NCBI GenBank assembly: GCA_918797485.1
Contig: CAKKNE010000006.1
Coordinates: 3,472,001-3,536,000, forward strand
From: Pelagomonas calceolata
Lineage: Eukaryota > Sar > Pelagophyceae > Pelagomonadales > Pelagomonadaceae
Reading direction: 5' to 3'
Length of the DNA: 64,000 nucleotides
Part shown: in pieces, positions 1 to 8,694 of the stretch
How positions within the stretch are numbered: position 1 is the stretch's first letter
How the letters are laid out: the number at the start of each line of letters is the position of its first letter
The notes under the pieces: generated by a model
Database searches by the model: none
Seen by the model: only the letters and a program-made list of their open reading frames with translations
Told to the model about the DNA's origin: nothing
Position numbers and translations under genes: made by a program

Positions 1-3000
1 CGGAGCCAAGCGGCGAGCGGCCAGAGCGAGTGTGTTGTATGCGCATCTGGCAGCTTCTCGGCCAGCGCTGTTGATTGTGAGGCGTGCCCCGCCGGTCGGA
101 GTCAACCGGCGAGTGGCCAGAGCGAATGCAACACTGTGTGTCTTCCGGGAACCTACGCCCCCGCTGGGTCAGCATCCTGCGATCACTGCCCGTACAACAC
201 GTACAGCAGCAGCCCAGGAGCCGCCGCCTGTGATCCTTGCCCCGACGACTTGAAAGCTGGCCTTGGGCAGTCCTACTGCTCCAGGTGCCTTCCTGGCGAA
301 GCAGAGCACATCGCTGACGACGGTCTGAGCATTACGTGCTTGAAGTGTCAAAACGGCACGTTCAGCCCACTTGGGCTCTATTGCGAGGTCCCTCCGTTGG
401 GGTGGTACACGCCAGACGCGGTTCAGAGTCTGCCATGTGCCGCCGGGAGTTTTGCCAACGAGACCTACGCCACTTCCTGCACCGCGTGTCCTGCTGGTCG
501 AAGCCAACCGGCGAGCGGCCAAAGTGAATGTATCGGGTGCGCGCCGGAAACTTATCAGCCGGACGCGGGCCATTTAGGGTGCGAGCCGTGCGCGACGTTC
601 CAGCTCGGTCGCGGGTCGCGAAGCGGTGCAGTTTCGTGTGATTATTGCGGCGCGGGCTTATATCTGGGCGACGACGCCTCCTCGGCCGACGGAAAAAATT
701 GCTTCGCCTGCCCGGCGCACGCTGACTGCGCGGCGGGTACGACGCTGGCGACGCTAAACGTTCATCCCGGCTATTGGCGCACCGGCCGCACGTCTCCGAA
801 GCTCAAGCGATGTTTCCTCGAAAGCGCTTGCGTCGGCGGCAACGCGTCGCAATGCGCACCGGGCTACCACAAGACGCTCTGCGCGTCGTGCGAGCACAAT
901 TACTACCTGGAGGTCAGCACGGGCGAGTGTTATGAATGCGACGCAGCGGCGACGCGCCGGACGCGACATTTCTTCGGGCTGCACCTGTTCATCTTGCTTC
1001 TGTTCTGCGCGTCGCCCTTCATCGTCGCGCGATTTCTACGCGCTCGTGCCCACGATGCGGCGAAGCGGCGCTTCCGGGCTCGCAGCGGGCGGTGGTCGCG
1101 GAGCGCCAAGGCCCTGCTGCCAAAGGCAGGACGTGTCGTGCCCGACGGGGAGACCAGCACGTCGCGGCCGCCGTGGGGCAAAAACTTGGTCGGCACAGCA
1201 GTCAAGGTCCACGCCGTTGGGGCTTGGCTCAGAGCAGAGATTGTCGACGTGGAGACCGACTACAGTGGCGCGCGCGGCATTTGTATTCAGTACACGGACT
1301 ACCCGTCTGCCGACGAAGAATTTCACGATTACGAGAGCGAGGACATTATGTACCTGCCTCAATCTCAGACGCCCAAGAGCGATATACCTCAGCCTCAGGA
1401 CGACGCAGACCTTGCTCGCGAGGATATACCTCAGCCTCAGGACGACGCAGACCTTGCTCGCGAGGATATACCTCAGCCTCAGGACGACGCAGACCTTGCT
1501 CGCGAGACTCCAAAGATCCACCTGCGCGAGCTTACGAACGCGTCGCTCGACCTCGACGCCATTCTGCAGGAGATCCTTCCGGACCTGATGCCGCCGCAGC
1601 TGCGCATGACGTTTGACATTTGCGACCGAATCCCGGAACTAGCTCCGCTGCGGCTGAGGCTCCTCGAGGCGTCGTTCCGCGTCGCGGTGCCGCGCCTGCC
1701 GCGCCCGCGCCTGGACGAGCTTTTCGAGTTGCTGCGTCCAGATATGAAGATTCCCGCGGAGCTGGACCTCGATGTCCTCGTGTCATTGCTCGCTGAGGCC
1801 TTCCCGCGGCTTGACGCTCCGGACCTCGCGGTGATCCTCGACCTCCTCGACGGCGTACCGCGGCCGTCGCTCGACGCGAACGTGGCGAGCGTGCTACGTC
1901 TGATCGAGGAGGCTATTGTCGTGAAGGTGAAAATCGTGGTGACGTTTCTACAATGTCTGTGCTACTTGCCTGAAGTGTACTATGCGGTGACGTGGCCCAA
2001 GCAGCTCACGGGCCTGCTGAACGTCTTCAATCCGCTGAACCTCGACGTCTTCAGTCTCGTGCAGCTCGAATGCCTCGTGGGACGGCTCACGTTCTACCAT
2101 CGGCTACTGCTCGTGACGCTGGGTCCTATATTGGTCGCGCTGGCGCTTTGTGCGGCTGCCGTCGTCGCGAGGCGGCGCGGGCGGCCCGCGGGCGCCGCAG
2201 CTTTTATCGACCTCGTGCTGAAGCTCTGCTTCTTCGTGTTCGCGTCGACGTCCACCTCGATCTTCCAGGCCTTCGCCTGCGACGACACGTTCGATGACGG
2301 GAGAGCCGTGCTCGCGGCCGACTACTCCATCTCGTGTAAAACGGATCGATGGCGGGGCTTCGCGGCATATGCGGGCATCATGGTCGCGGTGTACCCTGTC
2401 GGCATCGTCTGTCTTTTCTCGGCTTTACTCTTCAAGCACCGAAAAGCCATCGACCCGCCCCTCGGCCCGCACGGCGCTAAGCTCCTCCGGCTCGAGGAGA
2501 CGTTAAGTGTCGAACGCGATAAACGCTGCTCGCTCGCCGAGCGCGCAAAGCATGCCCAGCGGCGCGAGGACGCCAGCCTGAAGAGCGTCCGGTTCCTCTT
2601 CGTCCACTACCTGCCCAGGTACTGGTACTTCGAGGCGATCGAGTCCGTGCGACGTTTACTTGTCACCGCCGTAGCGGTAACTGTCCAACCGGGCAGCAGT
2701 ACGCAGCTCGCCTTTGGGTTGCTGACGTCTATATTGTCCCTATTACTCTACGCGGCCACGCAGCCATTTATCCACCATGCGGACAATACCCTCGCAATTC
2801 TCGGCGCCACGGTTCTCACGCTCGCGACGTTTTCTGGACTGCTCCTATCCTCCGACGTTGTGGAGGATGATGGCTGGTCGGTGCTTGGTATGGGAACGTT
2901 TCTGGCCATTTGCACGGCCCTCGTCGTCGTCTTAGGCCTCGCGCTCGCCGTCCTCGAAGCGAAGCGGCTCCTCGAGAAGCTCGCCGCCGCGGCGTCGACG

Positions 3001-3030
3001 CGCCATCGGCGGTCCGTCGAGTACTTCTAG
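1..3030 (+). CDS. Cys-rich multi-pass membrane protein with ephrin-receptor/GCC2-GCC3-like repeats (5' partial)
   Basis: The reading frame is open from the first base, so the start lies outside the window. The first third is a ladder of Cys-rich modules with the spacing CxxCPxG...GxxxC seen in TNFR/ephrin-receptor-like (GCC2/GCC3) repeats; the phrase PAGRSQPASGQSEC occurs twice and a variant of it opens the window. A hydrophobic segment at about bases 967-1035 follows, then a cytoplasmic-looking part with a small Tudor-like stretch (about 1190-1350), a 14-residue tandem repeat, a Leu/Pro-rich helical region, and roughly seven further membrane segments to the end. This suggests an extracellular Cys-rich sensor domain on a polytopic membrane protein, as in large receptor-like proteins of algae. 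Ligand and function are unknown. Confidence 0.8.
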   Translation, partial: RSQAASGQSECVVCASGSFSASAVDCEACPAGRSQPASGQSECNTVCLPGTYAPAGSASCDHCPYNTYSSSPGAAACDPCPDDLKAGLGQSYCSRCLPGEAEHIADDGLSITCLKCQNGTFSPLGLYCEVPPLGWYTPDAVQSLPCAAGSFANETYATSCTACPAGRSQPASGQSECIGCAPETYQPDAGHLGCEPCATFQLGRGSRSGAVSCDYCGAGLYLGDDASSADGKNCFACPAHADCAAGTTLATLNVHPGYWRTGRTSPKLKRCFLESACVGGNASQCAPGYHKTLCASCEHNYYLEVSTGECYECDAAATRRTRHFFGLHLFILLLFCASPFIVARFLRARAHDAAKRRFRARSGRWSRSAKALLPKAGRVVPDGETSTSRPPWGKNLVGTAVKVHAVGAWLRAEIVDVETDYSGARGICIQYTDYPSADEEFHDYESEDIMYLPQSQTPKSDIPQPQDDADLAREDIPQPQDDADLAREDIPQPQDDADLARETPKIHLRELTNASLDLDAILQEILPDLMPPQLRMTFDICDRIPELAPLRLRLLEASFRVAVPRLPRPRLDELFELLRPDMKIPAELDLDVLVSLLAEAFPRLDAPDLAVILDLLDGVPRPSLDANVASVLRLIEEAIVVKVKIVVTFLQCLCYLPEVYYAVTWPKQLTGLLNVFNPLNLDVFSLVQLECLVGRLTFYHRLLLVTLGPILVALALCAAAVVARRRGRPAGAAAFIDLVLKLCFFVFASTSTSIFQAFACDDTFDDGRAVLAADYSISCKTDRWRGFAAYAGIMVAVYPVGIVCLFSALLFKHRKAIDPPLGPHGAKLLRLEETLSVERDKRCSLAERAKHAQRREDASLKSVRFLFVHYLPRYWYFEAIESVRRLLVTAVAVTVQPGSSTQLAFGLLTSILSLLLYAATQPFIHHADNTLAILGATVLTLATFSGLLLSSDVVEDDGWSVLGMGTFLAICTALVVVLGLALAVLEAKRLLEKLAAAASTRHRRSVEYF
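1381..1506 (+). repeat. Three perfect 42-bp tandem copies inside the receptor-like gene
   Basis: Three identical 42-base units (1381-1422, 1423-1464, 1465-1506) encode DIPQPQDDADLARE three times in frame. Identity at the DNA level implies recent expansion. The unit is acidic and Pro-rich and falls in a predicted cytoplasmic linker, where length changes would be tolerated. Confidence 0.95.
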
Positions 3031-3051
3031 TAATTTTTTAGTACTTGTAGT

Positions 3052-3165
3052 AACAGAGAACAGTAGTTAGACTCGGGGGAAAACGATAGCTAGCCGCGCC
3101 GCTTCGACAGCCGCCACGACCCCTCCGGATTGAATCTATCGTAGAGCGGCTCGATCTTCTGCCGC
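3052..3165 (-). pseudogene. Relic of a second PRP22/DHX8 gene: last 24-25 codons plus 3' flank
   Basis: This segment matches the 3' end of the PRP22 gene at 8674-8770, including the flank (AACAGAGAACAGTAGTTAGA) and the stop at 3090-3092; an extra 18 bases or so sit in the flank. Read on the minus strand it still encodes [13 protein letters not shown]...SKRRG and a stop. About seven bases differ over some 24 codons, and every difference I can see is silent. It is therefore a fragment of a gene that stayed under protein-level selection until recently, not an old decayed copy. It abuts the stop codon of the hypothetical gene at 3169-4170 and could serve as that gene's 3' UTR. Confidence 0.85.
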
Positions 3166-3168
3166 CTT

Positions 3169-4170
3169 TTACATCTTGAACGCCTTCTCTATTTTCTTTC
3201 CCCAACGATTCAGCTCCTTCGCGATCGCCTTTTTCACCTTCTTTTTCTTTTTCTTCATCTTCAGGCCCGGAATGGTGTGGACGCGGACGCGGTCGCCGAG
3301 CAGGTCGCTGTGCAGGTGCCGCAGCGCCTCTCGCTCCGAATCTAGGCTCAACTCCAATAGGCGGGAAAACAGGCTGGAATCCGACATCACCGAAGCCCCG
3401 TCACGGCCCGACCGGCTTCTACTCACACTCTCGCTTGGCGCCGCCTTCGCGATAATCCTATCCCTGGCCGCATTCACCGCGCCGAGCTCATCCGCTGCCT
3501 CGACGTAGCGGTCCGGGTCCACCGCGGCCTCGACGTAGCGGTTCCGCGCGTAACGGAGGAGCTCGTCCCAGTCCGAGAGCTCGTAGCCCTCGGCCGCAGC
3601 GCGCTCCATGATGGCCACGACCGTCGCGCGGGTGTCTTCGGGCAGGCTTGCGATTGTGGGACTGATTGTGTCCGGGTCCGTAGAATCTTCGTCCGAGGAC
3701 TCGCTGGCGACGCTCGCGGCAGCTTCTTCGGCGGCGGGCGGCGGCGGTGGCGGTGGCGGCGGCGCTACGTTGGCCGCTTCGGCGGCGAGAAGCCGGTTTC
3801 CCCAATCCAAGAGGTGCGCTCGCTTGAATTCCCTCCGGGCCTGTCCGGCGCGCGAGGCGCGACCGCCCGGCAAGAAAGCGGTGCGAGGCGCGTCCGACCG
3901 TCCGAGCCGTTTCGGGTCCGAGGCGCGGAATGCGTCCCTATAACCGTCAACCAGCCGCTGTCGCACGCCTTCGCGTCGCACCGGCGCGACCTTCTTCCAT
4001 TGACCAGAATCGTCGTACTCATCACGCCGCACACCCACATGCGCCCAGACCTTGTCGATGGCAGCTTGGTCCTGGGCCGTGATGGTCCGCTCTGCGACTC
4101 GTGATACCATCAGCACATGGCTCAACACGCGTGCCGTCGTCTGCGCCCAGTCGCCTTGGTGCCTGGACAT
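3169..4170 (-). CDS. Hypothetical protein with poly-Pro tract and Lys-rich C-terminus
   Basis: A 333-residue frame starts at an ATG (4168-4170). The N-terminal third is basic and charged. A run of nine prolines (around base 3750) leads into an acidic Ser/Glu/Asp stretch, then a helical segment in which the motif YVEAA occurs twice because of a short DNA duplication near 3499-3545. The last 30 residues are strongly basic with seven consecutive lysines and may bind nucleic acid or localise to the nucleus (inference). No family recognised. The start region faces the small gene at 4465 across about 294 bases, a likely shared promoter; that gap contains a GCTAGA...TCTAGC palindrome near 4320 that only weakly resembles the window-wide motif. 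Confidence 0.6.
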   Translation of the reverse strand: MSRHQGDWAQTTARVLSHVLMVSRVAERTITAQDQAAIDKVWAHVGVRRDEYDDSGQWKKVAPVRREGVRQRLVDGYRDAFRASDPKRLGRSDAPRTAFLPGGRASRAGQARREFKRAHLLDWGNRLLAAEAANVAPPPPPPPPPAAEEAAASVASESSDEDSTDPDTISPTIASLPEDTRATVVAIMERAAAEGYELSDWDELLRYARNRYVEAAVDPDRYVEAADELGAVNAARDRIIAKAAPSESVSRSRSGRDGASVMSDSSLFSRLLELSLDSEREALRHLHSDLLGDRVRVHTIPGLKMKKKKKKVKKAIAKELNRWGKKIEKAFKM

Positions 4171-4464
4171 CTTCTTCCCAGGGTGGATGCGCGAGCATCT
4201 CCGGAAGTGGGGCTGCCCTTGAGGCTAGTAGGAAGACGCGCGGCTGCCCTTTCTATACGTCCGAACATAGGAGTGCGAGAGACCTTCAGAAGATGCATGT
4301 GGAAATCATTAGTGCGCGACGCTAGAGCCATGATCTAGCATGGCATGCCTAGCAGTACCCCAATCCCCAAATCAGAGAGGCAGCCAGATTAAGGTGCACG
4401 TTCATCGCACTCGCAGCACACACACCGCAGCGCTGCTCCCAGGGCCGCAAAACCCAAATCCCCC

Positions 4465-4878
4465 ATGAATCCTTCTCACGAAGCACCTCATCACACCCAG
4501 GCACAAAACCAACGCAAACGCAACATGGCCGGCAAGACGATGATCCACGACAAGTCCACCGGCAAGACCTACGTCGGGTCCTTCACGCCCACGGCCACGT
4601 CCACCGCCCACCAGCAACTGGCCAGCGCCGCGGGCGTGTCGACGCGCAACGCCGTCGGCGGCGGCCTGCGCAAGGACACCGGTGGGAAGTGGCAACTTAA
4701 CCAGAAGTCCGAGTCGATCAACTCGCAGAACGGCTACAAGACGTACGGCGCGAAGAGCTGCGGCGTCGCGCACGGCAACCGCTTCGTGAGCGCCAAGTCC
4801 AACCTCAAGAACGGCAACTACTTCACCGTCTCCAACCGCGGCAGCGTCAACCGCGGGAGCAAGAAATATCGCCTGTGA
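4465..4878 (+). CDS. Small basic Gly/Ser/Asn-rich protein, strongly codon-biased
   Basis: A 137-residue frame. Translation may start at the ATG at 4465 or at the in-frame ATG at 4525 (MAGKTMIHD), which begins the part with the most extreme preference for C- and G-ending codons. The protein is rich in Lys, Gly, Ser, Asn and Thr, has no hydrophobic segment, and ends in GSKKYRL. Such codon bias in an alga usually marks a highly expressed gene (inference). I do not recognise the family; a nucleic-acid-associated or structural role is possible but unproven. It is intronless. Confidence 0.6.
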   Translation: MNPSHEAPHHTQAQNQRKRNMAGKTMIHDKSTGKTYVGSFTPTATSTAHQQLASAAGVSTRNAVGGGLRKDTGGKWQLNQKSESINSQNGYKTYGAKSCGVAHGNRFVSAKSNLKNGNYFTVSNRGSVNRGSKKYRL

Positions 4879-5218
4879 GGCGGGCCGCCCCTCCCACTCG
4901 CATCGCGCCACCCGCGCGCGCCTCCCACCTAGCACCCCAGTAATCATCAGACGCATCCTCCGCTGAGGCTTGTTCTAGAGAATCACGCGCAAAGGACCGC
5001 GGCCACGTGCCAACGTCCAAATGCTAGTATGTCCACAGAGATTCTCCCCTTTTTGGGCCTGTGGGTGGAGCTCGCAGCGCACGTTCGTCGTAAAGCAATA
5101 CACACCCGCAGCGCTCGCTCCCCAGGCTACGCACACCCTCTGTACCCCGCGGCACAGCTTCCGCATCAAAGGGCAGCGTTCTGCGCAGGAGATTGCCCTT
5201 AGAAGCAGCAGCACGAGC
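4879..5218. other. Intergenic, no gene seen
   Basis: About 340 bases between the small basic gene and the ankyrin-kinase gene. The kinase frame remains open upstream to 5021, but the N-terminal Gly-rich myristoylation-like start at 5219 is the better start, so most of this is probably 3' UTR plus promoter. I see no copy of the common palindrome here. Confidence 0.5.
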
Positions 5219-8200
5219 ATGGGCGGCGGCGTATCGTCTCTCCCGGAGCAGTTCACGCTTGCCGAGGCGAAGGAGCTCGCGGGCGACAAGTGGCGCTGGC
5301 AGTGGGCGGAGAGGTTCCCGAGATATCCGGGCGCCAGGATCACCAGGGCCGAGGCGATGCGCTGCTGGAACAAGGCCGAGGCCGCGACGGCCGCACCTGA
5401 GCCCGAGCCCGAACCGGAACCCGAGCCCGAACCGGAACCTGAGACGCCACTGCACATCGCATGCGCGAATGGCCGCCTCGACATGGTGTCGCGGTTGCTG
5501 GAATCAGGAGTGGATGTTAATCAGGTGGATAACAGCGGCTCCACGCCGCTGCACACCGCCTGCCGGAACGACTACGTCACCGTGGCGGGGCTCTTGATAG
5601 ATAAAGGCGCGGAGGTCGATCGGGCGAACCACTGCGGTTTAACGCCTCTGGACATCGCGAAAAGCAAAGGCCACGAACGCATCGTCGTGCTGCTCGGAGG
5701 GGAAATGTTTTTGCCCCGTAGCGCTATGCGTACACTTGCTGCGGCCATCACCGACGACGTCGGCGCAATCACGCAACTCCTCGACGACGGCGCCGACATC
5801 GACCAGACGACCCGTTGGCTATTCATCGCCTGCCAGATCGGCCAAGTCGATGCGGCGCGGCTGCTACTGGACCAAAGCGCGGAGGTCGATCGGGCGTTGG
5901 AGGACGGTCGGACGCCGCTGATCATCGCCTGCAAGAACGGCCACGCTGTCGCGGCGCGGCTCTTGCTGGACCAAGGCGTGGACATTAATCGGGCGGATAA
6001 GTACGGTGCAACGCCGCTGCTTGCCGCCTGCACGAAGGGCCACGTCGACGCCGTGCGGCTCTTGCTGGACGAAGGCGCGGAGGTCGACCGCTCGACGGAA
6101 GGCGGTCAGACACCGTTATTCATCGCCTGCTACAACGGCCACGTCGACGCGGCGCATCTAGTGCTGGACAAAGGCGCGGAGGTAGATCGGGCGAGCGAGG
6201 GGGGCGTGACACCCCTATGGATCGCCTGCAGCGAGGGCCACGTCAACGCCGCGCGGCTGCTGCTGAAACGCGGCGCGGAGGTTGACCGGGCGATTATGGA
6301 CGGTACGACGCCGCTATGGATCGCCTGCCAAGAGGGCCACGTCGATGTCGCGCGTTTGCTGTTGGAAGAGGGAGCAGATGCCGGCCGTCTGGCCATAAAA
6401 GGCGCAACACCGCTGGACATCGCGCAGATGCAGAAAGCCATCGTCGAGCTCTTCGATGAGATGGCCCTATACGACGACGACGGATCTAAGGAGACGGGCG
6501 TCGAGGAGACTAAGTCGGCCTCGGGTCGGCGCTGGCATGGAGTGGCGAGGGCACCGCGACGATCCCCGTTTCGAGTGCCAACTCGCTACACTTCGCCTCT
6601 AGGTCGGCAAAAGCCTTTCTGGAAGCTGGTAACAGCGGGCGGATCGGCGCCGGGCCCTATGGGCGTCGAGGATAACGCATTGGCCAAAATCCCTATGGGC
6701 GTCGAGGATAACGTATTGGCCAAAATCCCCATGGGCGTCGAGGATAACGTATTGGCCAAAATCCTCCAAGAAGAAGAAGACTTATGGGCCGCTCACCAAC
6801 TGGCGTCGACAGACAAGCGGCACTGGAACCCGGCGTCAACAAATAACACGAGCGGCTTGTTGACCGGGCCTGAATACTCGAGTGATGATAGTGGAGACGG
6901 GCCTCCGGTCGACGACGCGGATTTAGATGAACTGTCCCGCCGAGTCGCTTCCGATGATGTACGTGTATCGGCTATAGGACAAGAAGCTGCGTGCGAAGCC
7001 CTTTCGGACAGACCATCTCCGACCGCCTTGCACGTCATGGACGACGGAGGCAGGGACGAAGACGAGCACCTTGCACATCACCTTGCATCGTTGGACAAAA
7101 GACCCTGTAATCCATCGTCGTTTGACCAGCCCCGCCGCGCCGACCGCCGCATAGACATCCCGCCGGCCACGGTCATCGGCCGGAAGTACCGAATCAATCA
7201 AAGGATCGCCAGTGGATCGTCTAGCGAGATATATTCGGCCACGGTCATCGGCCACGGTCATAATTTTTGCAGCTGTACAAATTGCAACAAACAAGTCGCG
7301 ATCAAGTTCGAGAAGCGGTCGGCGCGGTGTCCGCAGTTACGGCACGAATTCAAGGTGTATCGGGAGCTCCAAGGCTGCACGGGCATCGGGCGGGTGATGT
7401 ACTTTGGCACGTACCGAGATTGTAACGTCATGGTCATGGAGTTGTTGGGACCTTCGCTCGAGGACTTGTTCAATCAGTGCGGCCGACGGTTCTCATTAAA
7501 AACGACGCTCCAATTAGCCGACAAACTGCTGGAGCGGGCGGAGACTTTGCACGAGAGCCACTTGATCCACCGCGACATATCACCTGCGAACTTCGTCGTG
7601 AGCCCGCGGGGCGACACGAAAATATTCTGTATTGATTTCGGGTTGTCTAAGCGGTATAGACATCCTCATACTTTACAACATATCCCTTACCGAGACGATC
7701 GTTCCTTGACGGGGACGACTAGATATGCCTCCGTGGCGAACCACCAGGGCGTGGAGACCTCACGACGGGACGACTTGGAATCAATCGGCTATATGCTGGT
7801 CTACTTTCTGCTCGGCAGGCTCCCCTGGCAGGGCCTCAAGGTGCCGCACGGCGTCGCCGGCACCGCTTCCCTGAAACATCGCCTGATCCTGCACAAGAAG
7901 ACAACGATACCCTTGGCCGAGTTGTGTCGCGGCTGCCCCGTCGAGTTCCAGGAGTTCATCCAGTACTGTCGGGAGCTCCAGTTCGACGCGAAGCCGAACA
8001 TGATTTATGTCCGAAATCTTTTTAGGGATTTATACCGGCGGCACGGCTTCGAGAATCCGCAGCAGTGGGACTGGGATGCCGCGAGGGCACCGCCCAGGCC
8101 GCTTTCCACAGAGACGGACGACAGACCGGGCACCGCGGGTGCCGTCGCACGGCCGGGCACGGCGGACACTCTCTCTACTTCGTCCGCGCCGACGCCGCAA

Positions 8201-8632
8201 TCGCAGAAGAACCAGGACCACGCGGCACGCATCGCCGACGTGCAGTGGAAAAAGGTCTACGCGGCGACATGTGTGGGGCCGACATGTGTGGGGCCACAAG
8301 CACAAGGTCTAAGTCTACGCGGCCCGGCCTGGCCCTGGATTTCGCGCCGTGGGACAAGCGAGCGGGCGAAGGGCCACGAACGAGACCTCGTGAACGAGCT
8401 CCACGACTACGAAACGAGCGGCGGTGATCTCGACTCCATCCGCCAGCACATCGACGACGCGGCGAGTGCGCACGTCTGGGACATGTTCTTGGCGAACTAC
8501 AAGTGCTTCTCCCGGACCGGGTTAACATATCCCGTCGACGGGACATGTTATACGGCACTCACACGTGGAGGTCAAATACGGCTCATCCCCGACCGCCCCC
8601 GCCTCGGGCCCCGCCCCAAACCCCGATTCTGA
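5219..8632 (+). CDS. Ankyrin-repeat/casein kinase 1-like protein kinase fusion
   Basis: I chose the ATG at 5219 because it gives MGGGVSS, a classic N-myristoylation context; an upstream ATG-less extension reaches 5021. A Glu-Pro dipeptide run precedes eight to nine ankyrin repeats (about residues 80-410; TPLHIAC/TPLWIAC cores, RLLLDxGAEVDRA ends). After a linker with a 12-residue triplicate repeat comes a CK1-type kinase domain (about residues 655-930): VAIK lysine, HRDISPAN catalytic loop, IDFGLSKRYR, and the CK1 signature LTGTTRYAS...RRDDLESIGY with LPWQG. The usual HRDIKPDN reads HRDISPAN, so the catalytic-loop Lys is Ser. A short insert with CSCTNC lies before the VAIK strand. The tail is disordered. 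Probable membrane-tethered signalling kinase; substrates unknown. Confidence 0.88.
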   Translation: MGGGVSSLPEQFTLAEAKELAGDKWRWQWAERFPRYPGARITRAEAMRCWNKAEAATAAPEPEPEPEPEPEPEPETPLHIACANGRLDMVSRLLESGVDVNQVDNSGSTPLHTACRNDYVTVAGLLIDKGAEVDRANHCGLTPLDIAKSKGHERIVVLLGGEMFLPRSAMRTLAAAITDDVGAITQLLDDGADIDQTTRWLFIACQIGQVDAARLLLDQSAEVDRALEDGRTPLIIACKNGHAVAARLLLDQGVDINRADKYGATPLLAACTKGHVDAVRLLLDEGAEVDRSTEGGQTPLFIACYNGHVDAAHLVLDKGAEVDRASEGGVTPLWIACSEGHVNAARLLLKRGAEVDRAIMDGTTPLWIACQEGHVDVARLLLEEGADAGRLAIKGATPLDIAQMQKAIVELFDEMALYDDDGSKETGVEETKSASGRRWHGVARAPRRSPFRVPTRYTSPLGRQKPFWKLVTAGGSAPGPMGVEDNALAKIPMGVEDNVLAKIPMGVEDNVLAKILQEEEDLWAAHQLASTDKRHWNPASTNNTSGLLTGPEYSSDDSGDGPPVDDADLDELSRRVASDDVRVSAIGQEAACEALSDRPSPTALHVMDDGGRDEDEHLAHHLASLDKRPCNPSSFDQPRRADRRIDIPPATVIGRKYRINQRIASGSSSEIYSATVIGHGHNFCSCTNCNKQVAIKFEKRSARCPQLRHEFKVYRELQGCTGIGRVMYFGTYRDCNVMVMELLGPSLEDLFNQCGRRFSLKTTLQLADKLLERAETLHESHLIHRDISPANFVVSPRGDTKIFCIDFGLSKRYRHPHTLQHIPYRDDRSLTGTTRYASVANHQGVETSRRDDLESIGYMLVYFLLGRLPWQGLKVPHGVAGTASLKHRLILHKKTTIPLAELCRGCPVEFQEFIQYCRELQFDAKPNMIYVRNLFRDLYRRHGFENPQQWDWDAARAPPRPLSTETDDRPGTAGAVARPGTADTLSTSSAPTPQSQKNQDHAARIADVQWKKVYAATCVGPTCVGPQAQGLSLRGPAWPWISRRGTSERAKGHERDLVNELHDYETSGGDLDSIRQHIDDAASAHVWDMFLANYKCFSRTGLTYPVDGTCYTALTRGGQIRLIPDRPRLGPRPKPRF
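6659..6766 (+). repeat. Three 36-bp tandem copies in the kinase linker
   Basis: Three nearly identical 36-base units encode MGVEDNxLAKIx three times between the ankyrin block and the kinase domain. They are in frame and differ by one to three bases, so they expanded recently. Confidence 0.95.
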
Positions 8633-8694
8633 AAAATTTAGGGTGAGAACTACAAGGCACCTTCGCGAAGACTAACAGAGAACAGTAGTTAGAT

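Noticed and set aside
4320-4342. GCTAGA...TCTAGC palindrome as a copy of the promoter element
   Set aside because: The arms agree, but the GTAAGACA core is missing.
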